A DNA stretch of 64,000 bases from Mycoemilia scoparia (Eukaryota; Kickxellomycota; Kickxellomycetes; Kickxellales; Kickxellaceae). Positions within the stretch are counted from its first letter, which is position 1. Each line of letters starts with the position of its first letter. The stretch spans positions 1 to 64,000 of the forward strand of contig JANBPU010000086.1 in assembly GCA_027575805.1 (NCBI GenBank). Direction: 5' to 3'. Positions 22,006-33,077 of the stretch are shown piece after piece. The notes under the pieces were generated by a model that worked only from the letters and a program-made list of their open reading frames with translations, ran no database searches and had not been told where the DNA came from. The position numbers were made by a program, and so were the translations under genes.

Positions 22006-22832
22006 CTACACTTCAAGTGCTTTTATTTTGCTCTCGGACTCTTCTAGAAGCTTGTTTAGCCTTAATTTTGATGCTGACCCATCAATTATGCTTAATCGGG
22101 TCTTCATGCTATGAAGCTTCAGGATCATATCCTGATCGTGCCTTATTGCTGCATTTTGGCATTTTTTGATGGTTCCTATTTATAGATAAAATAAAAGAAG
22201 GCCTGGGGTTATAATACTTTCACCATATGGATCATAATTTCACAGGATTCTATAAAAATGGCTTTTTAAAAATTGCATAGCAAACAGCTTGTGATTAGGG
22301 AAAAATCTAATGGAGCCTCATTCCTACCCAAAATACATCTGATCACTAGTAAAATTTTACCATATATTAAATCTGGATTATACAGATATTTCTATTGACT
22401 ATTCTTACCTGATACATGGATTACCTTAACCATACATGGTATGCTCTTTATTTGGGTTATAAACGTCATGGCTGACCAAACCATTTGGTAGTGATCCCTC
22501 GCGATTCTGATGATTCCCATATTTGTATGAGGGCTAAAGTACTTCACTGTATAGTATGCACAAGTAAAACAGGGATTCATTTTAGTTTTACATTATATGT
22601 ATTATAGAAACATCGCTGCGATTACTATTAATAGTATTACCAGTATAATGTACTTACCATTGAATGCTCCCAAAATACTACCAGATCCATAATCTCCAAA
22701 GTTTTCTTGTATTTGTTGTCTTACGATACCAGCAAATGCGCTAGCCGAGAGGAACTCTCCAGAAGCTAATAAACTGTTTTGGCCATCATATTGTATTTCG
22801 AAGCAGAGATATCTATTCTTGAAACGAACCAT
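22006..22832 (-). CDS. POP5: RNase P/MRP protein subunit POP5
   Basis: Three exons (minus strand): 22658-22832, 22409-22546 and 22006-22175, 160 aa with consistent phases. The start MVRFKNRYLCFEIQYDG matches the family start; an upstream in-frame Met at 22862 would add ten residues. The second exon gives KYFSPHTNMGIIRIARDHYQ followed by MVWSAMTFITQI, matching the POP5 core (…R…FYQLVWSALPFIT). The third gives HVSGTIKKCQ, equivalent to HVGGTIRTCQ in human POP5. POP5 binds the catalytic RNA in RNase P (tRNA 5' processing) and RNase MRP (rRNA processing) in the nucleus. Intron 2 (22176-22408) contains a family B-like element. Confidence 0.9.
22215..22372. mobile_element. Family B-like element in POP5 intron 2
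   Basis: Ends CACCATATGGATCATAATTT and GTAAAATTTTACCATATATT; inner words AAATTGCATAGCAAA, TGTGATTAGG and GGAGCCTCATTCCTACC follow the B pattern loosely. The left end also contains GGATCATAATTT as in family A, so it may be a chimera. Confidence 0.5.
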
Positions 22833-23285
22833 TATTTCCAAGTAGTTGCCTAACCTCGACAATGCTCAAAATGAAAATTGAGCAGTCTTGTAAATGACAC
22901 GTTGAATATGACCTTCTTGAGCACAGGATTGACACTAAATGGCACCCAGAAGTCCAAGATGAATTCCAATCAGTGACTCCAGTCCACGATTCCAGTCTTG
23001 ATAAGTTTATGGGTTCCAGTTATTTTGGGGGAGATACTTTTACCAGTGTACGAGTAATTTTATTTAATCTGATAAACACAAATTTTAGCGTATGTGACAT
23101 ACAGCTACTTCCCCAGAAGTAATAAAATGCTTAATCATATTTCTATTATTACTACTTTATTGCAATTATAAGGTATATATTTTAAGGTATAGAGGAAATC
23201 ATTCAAACTAGCTAAATTGCAAAAGGATACTTTTCGCATACATTGAAAGCAGTCAAACATATACCATATGTATACGTGGATATTG
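22833..23285. other. Gap between MVD1 3' end and POP5 start
   Basis: 453 bp, both genes on the minus strand. It should hold the POP5 3'-distal promoter. No repeat family copy or exon seen; an alternative upstream start for POP5 lies at 22862. Confidence 0.35.
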
Positions 23286-24641
23286 TTAGTCGCGAGCACG
23301 CTTTGGCATACCAGCATCATTCAAAAGACTGTCGGTGTGGCCGCCAGTAAGCACACGTGGACCATCACCAATTTCAGTGTGAATAATCCTGCGAACAGAT
23401 CCTGGAGCAAAGACTGGGAATCTGTCTCTCAACTCTTCAAGCGTGTGGCCATTTTCGCCACTACTGGCTTCAGTGTCGATCAATTCAGAACCAAGTCGAG
23501 AGTACTCCTCTCTTGTGAATATTCCAAACCGATCAGTATAATATACCTGGTTCGACATATCAACAGCCCTTGGGAACAGGAGTGCAATAATCTGGATTAG
23601 GTCTCTCATATATTTCTTTGGTGCATAAATGACCGCATTTGGGCCTGCATCGAAAGTGTAGGCAGCCTTAATAATAGGCTCACCGGTTTCTGGGTTAACT
23701 TCCATGGAGTTGTAGTGGTGGATTAGCTGAATGATTCCTCGACTAGTATCGTTCATATAAAATATAGGTGGATAAGTATCAAGGCAGCAGGCATGGAACT
23801 GGTTCGAATCCTTCATTGCCAATTTGGCGAATGTTTGGAAATCACGATCAAGAATGGCCTTCTTCATTTCTTCCATTCTCTTTGGGACAACAACGTCGAC
23901 TCTTTCCTTGAACAGGTCTGAAGTTTGAACTGTGGTTTGCATACCTGAGGTAGAAGAAACACCCTTCTTGGCATCGGAGATCACACAAATAAGCGCCTGA
24001 AGATCAGGCCAGTGGCTCTCAGGAGCAATTTGGACAGCATAGGAATCGCTTCCATCGGGCTTCTCGCCCATCTCCCATGCTACAAACCCACCAAATATAC
24101 TACGACAAGCAGATCCGGATCCGGTTCTGGCAATCTTGGAAATATCCTGCTCGCTCTGTGGAAGCTTGAATAGCTTGGCCAATGCCATTACCAAGGCAGC
24201 GTAGCCACTCGCTGAGGAAGCCAGACCAGCAGCAGTAGGGAAATTGTTTTCGGAGCATATGTGGAGGCCCCAAGTCGACATGGGTGGTTGCTCCTGTCCT
24301 TCAGGGCTGCTGCTGGAATTTTGTTCAAGTTCTTGGCGAAGTTGGCGAGTTGTATTAATACAGTTAAGCAAACGTTCGGATGCATCAATTCGCTCTTCAA
24401 CGCCATTCAACCATAGTCGATCGTAAGTAAAGTTGGGCGAGGCTCTAATCGTTGTGCGGGTATGCAAATGATCTTGAGAGAGGGTGCATGACAGGGATGA
24501 ATTTGTTGGCAAGATTAGTTTTTTGTCGCGCTTGCCCCAATACTTGACAACAGCAATATTGACTGGTGCAGTGACAGTCACTTCGTTTATTTTGCCTCCT
24601 ACTGTTGCAGCAGGGGTACCTTCTTGTTTAGCCGAACTCAT
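23286..24641 (-). CDS. MVD1: Mevalonate diphosphate decarboxylase
   Basis: Single exon, 451 aa (yeast Mvd1 396). It catalyses ATP-dependent decarboxylation of mevalonate 5-diphosphate to isopentenyl diphosphate, the last mevalonate-pathway step feeding sterol and prenyl synthesis, in the cytosol. Visible motifs: VTAPVNIAVVKYWGKRD at the N-terminus (substrate-binding Tyr/Lys), LPTNSSLSCTLS, the GHMP phosphate-binding loop FPTAAGLASSASGYAAL, and ARTGSGSACRSIFGGFVAWE with the catalytic Arg. AYTFDAGPNAVI is the family C-terminal Asp motif. The extra length comes from a Ser/Gln-rich insert after the first 110 residues and a C-terminal tail. Confidence 0.96.
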   Translation of the reverse strand: MSSAKQEGTPAATVGGKINEVTVTAPVNIAVVKYWGKRDKKLILPTNSSLSCTLSQDHLHTRTTIRASPNFTYDRLWLNGVEERIDASERLLNCINTTRQLRQELEQNSSSSPEGQEQPPMSTWGLHICSENNFPTAAGLASSASGYAALVMALAKLFKLPQSEQDISKIARTGSGSACRSIFGGFVAWEMGEKPDGSDSYAVQIAPESHWPDLQALICVISDAKKGVSSTSGMQTTVQTSDLFKERVDVVVPKRMEEMKKAILDRDFQTFAKLAMKDSNQFHACCLDTYPPIFYMNDTSRGIIQLIHHYNSMEVNPETGEPIIKAAYTFDAGPNAVIYAPKKYMRDLIQIIALLFPRAVDMSNQVYYTDRFGIFTREEYSRLGSELIDTEASSGENGHTLEELRDRFPVFAPGSVRRIIHTEIGDGPRVLTGGHTDSLLNDAGMPKRARD

Positions 24642-25507
24642 TTGTACTCCTGCTTGTATTTACTCGTGAATATATGTGTGGGTGTAAAAGCCGCCCTTTA
24701 GTTGACAAAATATAGTAATTGCCTTTACAGCTGTGGACACTAGGGCTGCGATTGGGAAATCAGTGGACCCAAAAGAAAGGAAATAAGAGACAGAAATAAT
24801 ATGGCTTAGGAAAAATGTGGAAGGCAAAACAAGTTCTTAAACCTGGACTCAAATAATCCACACACTGGTCCATAAAACATCACCATTGGCAAAGGACCAG
24901 TAAGAGTCCAACTTGATTATTGTGATCAAAGTTGTGACGTTTATTGGAATGGCTTTAATTCAAAACATTGGCTACCAAATGTCCAGAAGCTCATAAACAA
25001 TTCGGTCAACTTGACACAGTGTGCTGCTAGTCCTAAATAGATTCTGTAGGGCACTTTGTGTTAAGCCATGTGTTGTTACTCTTTCTATATGGTAGAGTCT
25101 CCTCTATAAGGGCACTAGGATATTAGCTTGGATACTAGCCAATGATTACTGAGACTCCAGCTAAAATGTATGGACTATGGGCTAATTTTCTGGGAATGTG
25201 TAAGAGTATCTGTTTGTTTCTTTTGGGGGAGTACTTGCCATGTTGATCATCCATACACACTATCCGCTGTTTTGTATTTGATAACAAAAGTTCACCAGCA
25301 TAACTATTTTGTAAATGCATTCTTTTTCTGTTAAAGGTGTAAAAGTTAACCATATTAAACCATTTATTTCAAATCAAAACAAGCTTCTATCATAATAGTA
25401 ATCCCAATACAAGTTTTTAGTCAACATCCACATCAATTAGCACTTGATCTATAAAAACAGCACAACGTTCGTTTTAATAAAACATTTAAACAAATGCATG
25501 GATGGTG
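24642..25507. other. Intergenic gap with inverted family C element
   Basis: 866 bp between MVD1 and the 3' end of the synaptojanin-type gene (both minus strand), so it should contain the MVD1 promoter. The only structure recognised is the C element at 25090-25240. Confidence 0.45.
25090..25240 (-). mobile_element. Family C element, 151 bp, reverse orientation
   Basis: Starts TGGTAGAGTCTCCTCTATAA and ends GGGGGAGTACTTGCCA on the + strand. Its reverse complement holds CATACATTTTAGCTGGAGTC, ATTGGCTAGTATCCAA and ATATCCTAGTGCCCTT, matching the other C copies. Confidence 0.7.
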
Positions 25508-28500
25508 CTAATTGATGAACATTCCTATCTCATTACCTTCTAGCAAGTTCGTTGGTGGCGGTTGATGCCTTCTTGTAGGCTCCACATTTTTGGCTATTGT
25601 TGTACAGAATGGGTTTAGCACTAGAGATTGACTCTTCGCTTGCTTTAGCAGATTTAGCCTCTCGTTTAGATCTACACAAATGCAAACCTTATAGTTAGAA
25701 TCTCTGCATACAATCAGTACCAAGCAACATTAATACTTATTTCAAAAAGTCCTGGAGCTTTACCCTTATCTAATGACCTATCCCACCATATTTGCAAATT
25801 ATCGGCTTTAGCGACTATAAAAGGATTTGGTAAAGAAACACATATGTGCATTAGCTTAAGTGATTAATATACACAGGCTTTGATGATACATCAGCATATA
25901 TTCCAACCATAAAAATGCTTACAGTTTGGTGATAGGCCCGTGGCTGTTCTTTGAAAAGACACTGGCCCACTTGATTTTTCGTCCATAGCGATTCCTATGC
26001 TACCAGTGGTTTTGGATTCAACCTTCTGGAGAGCGCCATCTTGGTCGCCATCAACGTCCACAAGAACGTCTACTTTGGGCTCCGAGTGGGTGACCTGAGG
26101 AAACACATCATGAGAATCCAAGATAGCGTCGTTCATATGAACATAAGTCGCATACACTTCCCGCATAACTCTGGCTTTGGCTGATTTATCAATTGTAATA
26201 ACTTGGGCATTAAAGAGTCCTGATACTGGTTTGTGGTCAGAGAAAGTTAGCTCATCACGGTAGTAGGATTCAAGCTCCAAGCCTTGTCCTTTGTAAAGTA
26301 TCCTATCTGTCCAGGAGGGAACACGCTGCTTTTCGCTGGAGTCGTAATTATCTGTGCCTGTATCATATTTGTAGGTAGGCAAAAATGTAATCGGGCCTTC
26401 ATAGTAGTCGCGGAATATCGCTCCTCTGCCCTTTTGGTTGGCTAGTTGGTCATGCTTAAGTAACTCTGGGATGTTAAAGTTCCACGCAAGATCGCGTGCT
26501 ATATGGTTGGGGAGGTCAATTCGATAGTTGAGATCACCGACCCAAATTACATAGTGGTGATTGTCTATCATTCTGTGTCTCAAAAACCGCACGTTCTGGT
26601 ATATATTATAAAAATCGCCATTCCTTTCAGCAACATTGGGTGTTCCTGAGGCAAAGTGTGAACTGATAAAACAGAAGCTAGTATCCCCAACTTCCAAAGA
26701 TGCAGCAACTGCTCCTTTGTTTCCCGTCATTCCCCAAAGTCCAGTTTTATGATTGACGGTACTGACTCCTTTCAAAAGCGGCAATATAGAACTATGGGCA
26801 ATTACTAGAATCGACATTCCAACTAGTTGGTCAGAACACACTAGAACGTATTCACTGGCCTCTTCTCTAGTTCTTAGCTGCTTGTTCAATAATTTCATGA
26901 CTATCTGCTCCCACACTAGCCTGTTGGCATTATTGGTGGCCAATACCTGTCCAACATTGAGGTTTACTATTTCTTGGAACCCAACAACAACAATGTCTGG
27001 AATTTGGTTTTTTGGGAATCTCAGCCAATCTTCAAGATTCTCGCCCCGATAAGGTCGACCGTGGAGGTTATAAGTCGTGGCAAGTATTGAAATGTTCCTG
27101 TGTTTGCTGATTTTGTCTATTCGCTTCTTAATAATAGGTCTCAGCATTTCGGCATATGGGTCGAGCCATATTAACGGAGGTGAAGCAACAGGGTCACGGC
27201 CCATTATGGCATCGATTATAGTTTGCTTCTTCTCGTCATAGATATTATTCTGTAAAAGACGGTTAACAGATTTTGAAAAATCGCTAAGGAGACCAGAGAA
27301 TGTCGATTTCCCTGTAGTTGTAACTTGCGATTTTAAAGCACCCGTTCCAGTATAGGCTATGGATATTTCATTTCCATTTCTTGACCACATTTGGCCAACA
27401 AGGTTTAGTGCTGCATTTAAGGATGTTTGGCTGTTGTTTTCGAAGCCACTTCCATTTAGGAAAGCTGTGATCACCGTCCGAGCGACTACGTTCTGCACAA
27501 CATTAGTACGATCCAGGCAGTCCATGCAGTTGGTTCGCATTACCCCCCTTTGGAGCTTGAGAATGGTACCATCGGCATTGCTCATCAAGAAATACTGATA
27601 TTTTCGAAGGTCTCCTTCAATAGCTGATATGAGCATCTGGACATTTTGGTGCTGGTTATTCTTTACTGCGGCATGATAATCAAATGATGTATATTTGAGA
27701 AGCTTGGTTGGAAGATCGAGCAACCTAACCTGAGTCTCATAGGCCCGAAGTAGCTCATACTCACCACCACCACTATTGGCGGTTGTCTGGCCCATGCCGC
27801 CATTACCATTAGGATGTCCACCCTGGGCATCAGGTGTCGATTTCAGTAGATTCAGGATATGCACAGACTTATACCTTTCAAGTAAATCCTGGAAGTGGAG
27901 TTTGGCAGCTGGGTATGCAGCTTGGGGCATCCTTGTCAACTTGATTTTATGGGCACCAATCTGAAAGCCAGTTTGCTCCCAAAATACCGGCACACTACCC
28001 CTTAGCTGAACAAGTGAGAATGTATAATCCTTAGTTATGAATATCATTTCTGTTTCGACTTCATTGGCTACACCTCCAGCATCATCGATCCCACGAGTCA
28101 AGAATCGCATCCCTGCCCTCAACGAGCTGCTTCTCGATATAATTGCAACCTTTCCAAGCACATGTTGAGAGGTCGGTGATATGCCCTGCACTAAGGGAAC
28201 GATGTCTATGTTTCCACCCATCAGTGGTAGTGCAAAACTAAGATTGTCAAATATTTGGCACATTTCAGGAGTTAGCGTATTCCGGCATTGATATATAGCA
28301 TCCAAGAAATATCGGTTCCATGTGAATTTCATATCAGGCCCATGTCCCAAGATATTAACAGAATTACCAGCCCTACTACTATTCTTCTTTTTATGGACAT
28401 CAACTATAACAGAACTAGACATTAATTTTCTAGCCTGTAGATTCCTAGTGATGTCAAACGAGGGGGAGAAATAAAATGTTCCTCTCTGGAAAAATGAAAT

Positions 28501-29031
28501 CAATCTTCTGGTGGGGTTATCAGATCCATATCGAACAGGGTCATCATAGAAATCTTCATCGGCCTCGATAGATCCAGGCATATATGGCACTTCTTCAAAA
28601 TCATATTGGTTGGTAGTCAATGACAATGTATCAACGCCAGTAACACAATATATTTCTTGCGATCGACCCTCATTCATCCTCTCGGTTCCAATATTTCCAA
28701 TCTTTCGGCATTTTGTTACAAGCATTATGTACGTATCCATGCTTCCTATTCCAACATCATAGTTGAATACCCCGATGCAGCCATATACTGGCTCACGGGC
28801 GAGTGGCATATAATATTTTAGGGCCTCGTCTGCAGGCTTCATGTCGATTTGACATGCCACACTATCCTCCTGTCCTGGCGGGGTCGGTACTTGAGGCTGC
28901 TGTCTTTGGCCGTATGTTTCTGCTACTGATATCGTCAATATCTGTTCATGTCCTTCTGGGGCATGCGTGGGGACTAGTGCTACAGACCGAGGGTTATCTC
29001 GTACATATACTATAAACTGTTGTGGCGGCAT
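25508..29031 (-). CDS. Synaptojanin-type phosphoinositide phosphatase (Sac1 + 5-phosphatase)
   Basis: Main exon 25923-29031, then 25764-25814 and 25508-25671 (minus strand), 1107 aa if spliced so. The N-terminal half is a Sac1 domain with the catalytic CX5R motif in RTNCMDCLDRTNVVQ at about residues 499-513. The C-terminal half is an inositol-polyphosphate 5-phosphatase: ILATTYNLHGRPYRGENLED, VVVGFQEIVNLN, YVIWVGDLNYRIDLP, RVPSWTDRILYKG and TFSDHKPVSG. It should remove 4- and 5-phosphates from plasma-membrane phosphoinositides during endocytosis and actin remodelling, as yeast Inp51/52/53 do. The large exon is certain. The two short 3' exons keep phase but encode an unconserved tail, and a second donor (GTATTA) is possible for the last intron. 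Confidence 0.9.
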
Positions 29032-29469
29032 TCCGAAAATAAATTAATGTAAGGGTCAGTATCCGATATATATATATATATTCCAAAAATCCAAATGGCG
29101 GAAATGTGTGTCTAATCTTTAGACCGTGATGGTCGACAATAAAGCAAATGCGCGAATTTGTATACTATATGGTTATATTTGGAGGTGAGTTGTAGTCGTA
29201 AAAACAGGGCTGCGTATCGATTTGTATGTACGTATGTATGTATGTATGTATGTATGAGGCAAATTAGCTCAATGCCTATGTATAGAATATGAAAAGTAAA
29301 AGAAATACAATGTGCAGCCAAAGATATCTAACCACTTTGATGCATCAACACTGTTAAAAAGAGTATTATGGATACAGCAGCAAGCTAGAAAAGAAATTGA
29401 CAATAAAGTCTACAATACTCCTGCATCTTTTACACTCCAGATTTATTGCAGAATAATTTCTTTGTTCTG
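29032..29469. promoter_or_regulatory. Upstream region of synaptojanin-type gene, with TATG microsatellite
   Basis: AT-rich 438 bp. A (TA)n run lies at about 29070-29082 just upstream of the start codon and a (TATG)n tract at 29232-29256. No other structure supported. Confidence 0.4.
29232..29256. repeat. (TATG)n microsatellite
   Basis: TATGTATGTATGTATGTATG tract upstream of the synaptojanin-type gene. Confidence 0.85.
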
Positions 29470-29753
29470 CTACTCTATGGCTACGTCACAAAGACCTGGA
29501 CTTTCCAAATCTTGATTTGATTTCCATTGGGATCCCAGTCCATCCAATATAAACTAGACAAGTGTTTTGATATTCGATAATTTTGAAAAGGAGATATAAA
29601 AAGTAAACTCAGAAAAGATAGAATAAAATTGGTGCAATTAATTGCACACAGGCATGTATATATATGTGTGTGTACATTTAGTGGAGGAAAATATAATATG
29701 TTTAATATCACGAAGACCGAAACGCCAAAGAGATGGTTAGTTAAGTTTGGCAT
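29470..29753 (-). CDS. Possible 53-aa single-membrane-span protein, two exons
   Basis: Exons on the minus strand: 29676-29753 and 29470-29553 with a 122-bp intron (GTACAC...TCTAG), phase 0. The product begins MPNLTNHLFGVSVFVILNIL, a plausible membrane segment, and ends ESPGLCDVAIE. The start follows a CT-rich leader. Micropeptide genes of this shape (mitochondrial assembly or respiratory accessory proteins) are common, but no family is recognised and chance splicing of AT-rich DNA is possible. Confidence 0.25.
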
Positions 29754-29861
29754 TAGATAGAGGATTGTTTATCGAATGAGGTAGAGAGCTATTTCTGAAG
29801 GATGAGGGTGTGTGTTAGTTTCAAGTAATCAATGTGCAATGGCAACAATATTTGTTCATTG

Positions 29862-31658
29862 TTAGACTATTTCATGAGCCTCGGCAATAATCTCCTCAGC
29901 CATAGGATCTCCGCCTATGTTCTCTGTGACTTTTAGTGTCGATTCGTCAATTGTTGCGTGTTCCTGACTATTGTTGTGGGTCTGGGCTTGCTCTTGTTCT
30001 TGCGCGTCCCCATTCTCATGCCCATGCTCATGCTCTTGGTGCTGCCCATTCTCTTCAGCCTCAGCCTCGCCAGTGGCCTCCAAATGACTATCGGTTTGCT
30101 GCGTTTCTGAATCAGCGCCATTGGCACCCTTGCCGTTTCTTAAACCCTCAATCAGCTCCATCTGTTTAGCAATTATCGATTCGAGCTGGCTCATCTTTGT
30201 TTCTTGGGACCGAATCAGGTCAAATTGCTGAGAAATAATGTCGCTCTGCTGGTCAATCTTTTGCTCAATGCGTTCTATCACCTCAGACCCAACACCGACA
30301 TTTCCAGCACTGTTTCCTGTCGATTCCCTAGGACGCTTACGGATGGGTGTTTGATAGCTGCTGTTCCCATTGGCTTGAGACCAGCTGCGTGTCTGACCTG
30401 TAGATAGACCAGGAGAAGCGGCAGCTACAGAGCCATTTCCAGACCCAGAACCAGCTGCTCCCCGGCCAGGTGTTGGGAGCAACGAGTCTGGCGAAAACTG
30501 GTAGATCTGTTCAATTTCCTGGGCAAATGGGAATGAGACTTGAACGTCTGTTCCATCGTTCTCATTGGCAGCCTGACGGTGCTGTTTATAGATGCGGAGC
30601 AAGTTGCGCCAGCGTACCAAGCAGGCCTGGTTGTCTCGCATAAAGTTCTGCTCTTTAAGGATCTCGGCAGCAGTCTCAAATGTCTCTGGGCGTCTTAGAA
30701 TGAGGTCCCGGCGATCTTCGGGATGGTTGTTGACCTGCTGTAACAAAACCTCAAGGAGAAGTCGTGTCTCATCCGGAGACCAATTACGTCCGCGATTGAA
30801 TTTTGGCGTTAATGGCTTGACATCAAGGACATTGTTTACGCCACCCTGTGAGACATGTCCACTATGATGCTGGGAGCCATTGCTCATTGAGTCCATTGCA
30901 GAAGCAGCCTGGGCAGCGCTGGCACTATTCGCATAGGACTGGGTGAAGCTAGAAAGAACATGGGATGCAGCTTCATGGGCTGCACGAACATCATCAACCG
31001 AAGATGCTGGGACTGAGCCCAAGGTGTGGTCTACTCCAGAATGCTCAGGCAAAATACCTTGCATGCTCATATCATTATTTTGGTCCTGATCACCATCATC
31101 AAGCATATAGCCGGCGGCCTCTTGCTGCTCTTCCATCCCCTCGCCATGCTCCTGATTGTGGTCTTGGTTATGGTCCTGGTCGACAGTCTCGTAAGAAAGC
31201 TCACCATGGTAGTCGTGGCCATCCTGGTTGTGTTGAGCATATTGAATCCCACGCTGGAGATTTTCTACAAAGTCATAACTCTGGTGGTTGGCATATTCGT
31301 CTTGGTGGATTACCTGATCATCATGTTGTTCTTCATGGCCGTGATGCTCTTGCTGGTGCTGGATATCATCTTGCTCTTCAGCTTCGTGACCTTCATCTCC
31401 ATGCTGTTCCTTTTGCCCATGGTCCTCGGTCTCTTCAATTACCTCCTGATGCTCTTGGTGTTCTTCTTGGTTCTGATTGTGGTCTTCTTCACCGAGCTCC
31501 TCAGTTCCATCGCCTTCGTGATTCGTTTCATGGTCGTTCTCCTCATGGGCACCAGAGTTCCCATTGTCTATTTCTTGGTAGGAAACCTCATACTCCCCAA
31601 AGTCCTTTTCGCTGACTTGCTCAGAATGTCCTGTTGCTTCAATTTCATGTTCAGGCAT
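29862..31658 (-). CDS. Acidic Myb/trihelix-like DNA-binding protein
   Basis: Single exon, 598 aa. The first 210 residues are extremely rich in Glu, Gln, His and Asp (HEEH/HQEH-type repeats), resembling an acidic activation or chaperone-like region. Residues about 285-350 form a Myb/SANT-like or trihelix domain (PF13837-like): RGRNWSPDETRLLLEVLLQQ, then DNQACLVRWRNLLRIYKQHR, with spaced Trp residues. Between 455 and 510 a coiled coil (IERIEQKIDQQSDIISQQFD) suggests dimerisation. A second Glu/Gln/His-rich stretch ends the protein. A nuclear basic patch RKRPRES precedes the coiled coil. It is probably a sequence-specific transcription factor; the target is unknown. Confidence 0.75.
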   Translation of the reverse strand: MPEHEIEATGHSEQVSEKDFGEYEVSYQEIDNGNSGAHEENDHETNHEGDGTEELGEEDHNQNQEEHQEHQEVIEETEDHGQKEQHGDEGHEAEEQDDIQHQQEHHGHEEQHDDQVIHQDEYANHQSYDFVENLQRGIQYAQHNQDGHDYHGELSYETVDQDHNQDHNQEHGEGMEEQQEAAGYMLDDGDQDQNNDMSMQGILPEHSGVDHTLGSVPASSVDDVRAAHEAASHVLSSFTQSYANSASAAQAASAMDSMSNGSQHHSGHVSQGGVNNVLDVKPLTPKFNRGRNWSPDETRLLLEVLLQQVNNHPEDRRDLILRRPETFETAAEILKEQNFMRDNQACLVRWRNLLRIYKQHRQAANENDGTDVQVSFPFAQEIEQIYQFSPDSLLPTPGRGAAGSGSGNGSVAAASPGLSTGQTRSWSQANGNSSYQTPIRKRPRESTGNSAGNVGVGSEVIERIEQKIDQQSDIISQQFDLIRSQETKMSQLESIIAKQMELIEGLRNGKGANGADSETQQTDSHLEATGEAEAEENGQHQEHEHGHENGDAQEQEQAQTHNNSQEHATIDESTLKVTENIGGDPMAEEIIAEAHEIV

Positions 31659-33077
31659 ATCGTTGCGTTGCTAGTTGGGGTTGATGATGTTTCTTTGGAT
31701 GCGTGTATGTGTGCGCGCGGCTTTACTGAAGTCTAAAATAAACATGTATTATTAGTTTAGTTAAGTCCACTGCTATTTACACGAGACCAATCGGTGTTTG
31801 TCTATGAGCCATAGACATGTGCAAAGATGTGGACAGCAGTATGAGTATATGGGTTTGCATGCTTGTGTCAAAATGTCAAGCAAGCATTTGAAAGGAGTCA
31901 CACGAGTGGGGGGAAAGAAATACAAGAGAAGCCTGTAGCCTTACTATGACTTAAACCTAGAGTCCTTCTATATGCCTCGTGGTTAGCTCCTAGGTATCTT
32001 GCGTATAGGATTAAGTCTCTTGGTGTAGTTAACTTGAGTAGGAAACTTAACCAAGTTTTAATATTTAAATTTTATTAGGAGAGAAAAAGTTAAAATCAAT
32101 GGATTACAAGTGAGGGAAGATTGCGGGCTTCTTGATAAAAATTTTGATTTATTCTCTATCTCCAAATGACTCAACCCAGGCCTAAGAGGGCACATTGTAT
32201 GGTGTATGGCCTGCCACTGAGAAACGTTTATGAGGATCTGCAGTGTCTGATTGGCCAATCGTGGCCTAACAATCGAGCTGAATATGCGTTCGCGCTCGCC
32301 ATTTACACTGCACTTTATTTCGCAAAATATACACACACACACACACATACACGAAAAGGCTTCCTGCTGCTGTCCCCATTATTTGTAAGATCCATCACCT
32401 TTTGCCAAAAGAAATCTCCCATGAGCTTTGTTGTTGCTCTTCCGCTTCTGTATGTGGCAGGTTTTCCACCAAAAGGGAACAGACGGACACCCCATATATT
32501 TCCTGCAAATAAGCCCATAACCCATATACATTTTGGCCGCTGTCTCACTAATGGTTGGCTAGCACCCAAGGGATTATACTAGTACCCTTTTATAGAAGAC
32601 TACTCTGTCACGGGTGTGTGTGTGATTTCGAAACACCTTTGCAAACACAGACAAAACAGACTTTTAGCAAAAAGTGATAAGTTTCTTGGAGCCTAAAATA
32701 TCATAATAAATTTGTGATTAAATCGGAGCTGTTTTGCTATGATTTAATCAGTCTTTTTTGGTCGTGGCTAAAATTGGGCTTGTCTAATGGCTGGGAGTAC
32801 ACCTATTATAATGGCTAGTGATAGATACTAGCAAATTGAGGCAGGCAAAAGTAGCATCCACAACAAAGAACGGTCGCTCTCTCTCTTTTTGCCTAGTATC
32901 TATCTACAAACGAAGGGTATGTATTGAATCTTATAAACATTTATATCACATCTGGCCATCGCATCCATCCATCCATTAATCCATCACATCCAATACCCAA
33001 GCTATATTCAGACCAACATATCTAACTTTCTCCCACATTCCATTTATTGCAATTGATAGTCAGGTCTATAATACATA
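31659..33077. other. Divergent promoter gap with family C element
   Basis: 1.4 kb between the divergent trihelix-like and eL15 genes. It holds a (CA)n tract (32330-32347) and family C copy (32455-32610). A short purine/CT run (GGTCGCTCTCTCTCTT) at about 32870 and the CCATCCATCCATTAATCCAT leader at about 32968 precede eL15. No exon is supported. Confidence 0.5.
32455..32610 (+). mobile_element. Family C element
   Basis: Ends TGGCAGGTTTTCCACC and TAGAAGACTACTCTGTCA; inner CCATAACCCATATACATTTT, AATGGTTGGCTAGCACCCAA and TATACTAGTACCCTTTTA. Slightly longer (156 bp) than the 151-bp copies. Confidence 0.7.

Noticed and set aside
23800..23815. tRNA B-box-like GGTTCGAATCC
   Set aside because: It lies in the coding sequence of MVD1, with no A box or cloverleaf around it.
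30965..31736. Long + strand ORFs (216 and 236 codons) with hydrophobic content
   Set aside because: They are antisense to the Glu/Gln/His-rich part of the trihelix-like gene; reverse-complemented GAA/CAA/CAC codons give Leu/Val/Phe runs automatically.
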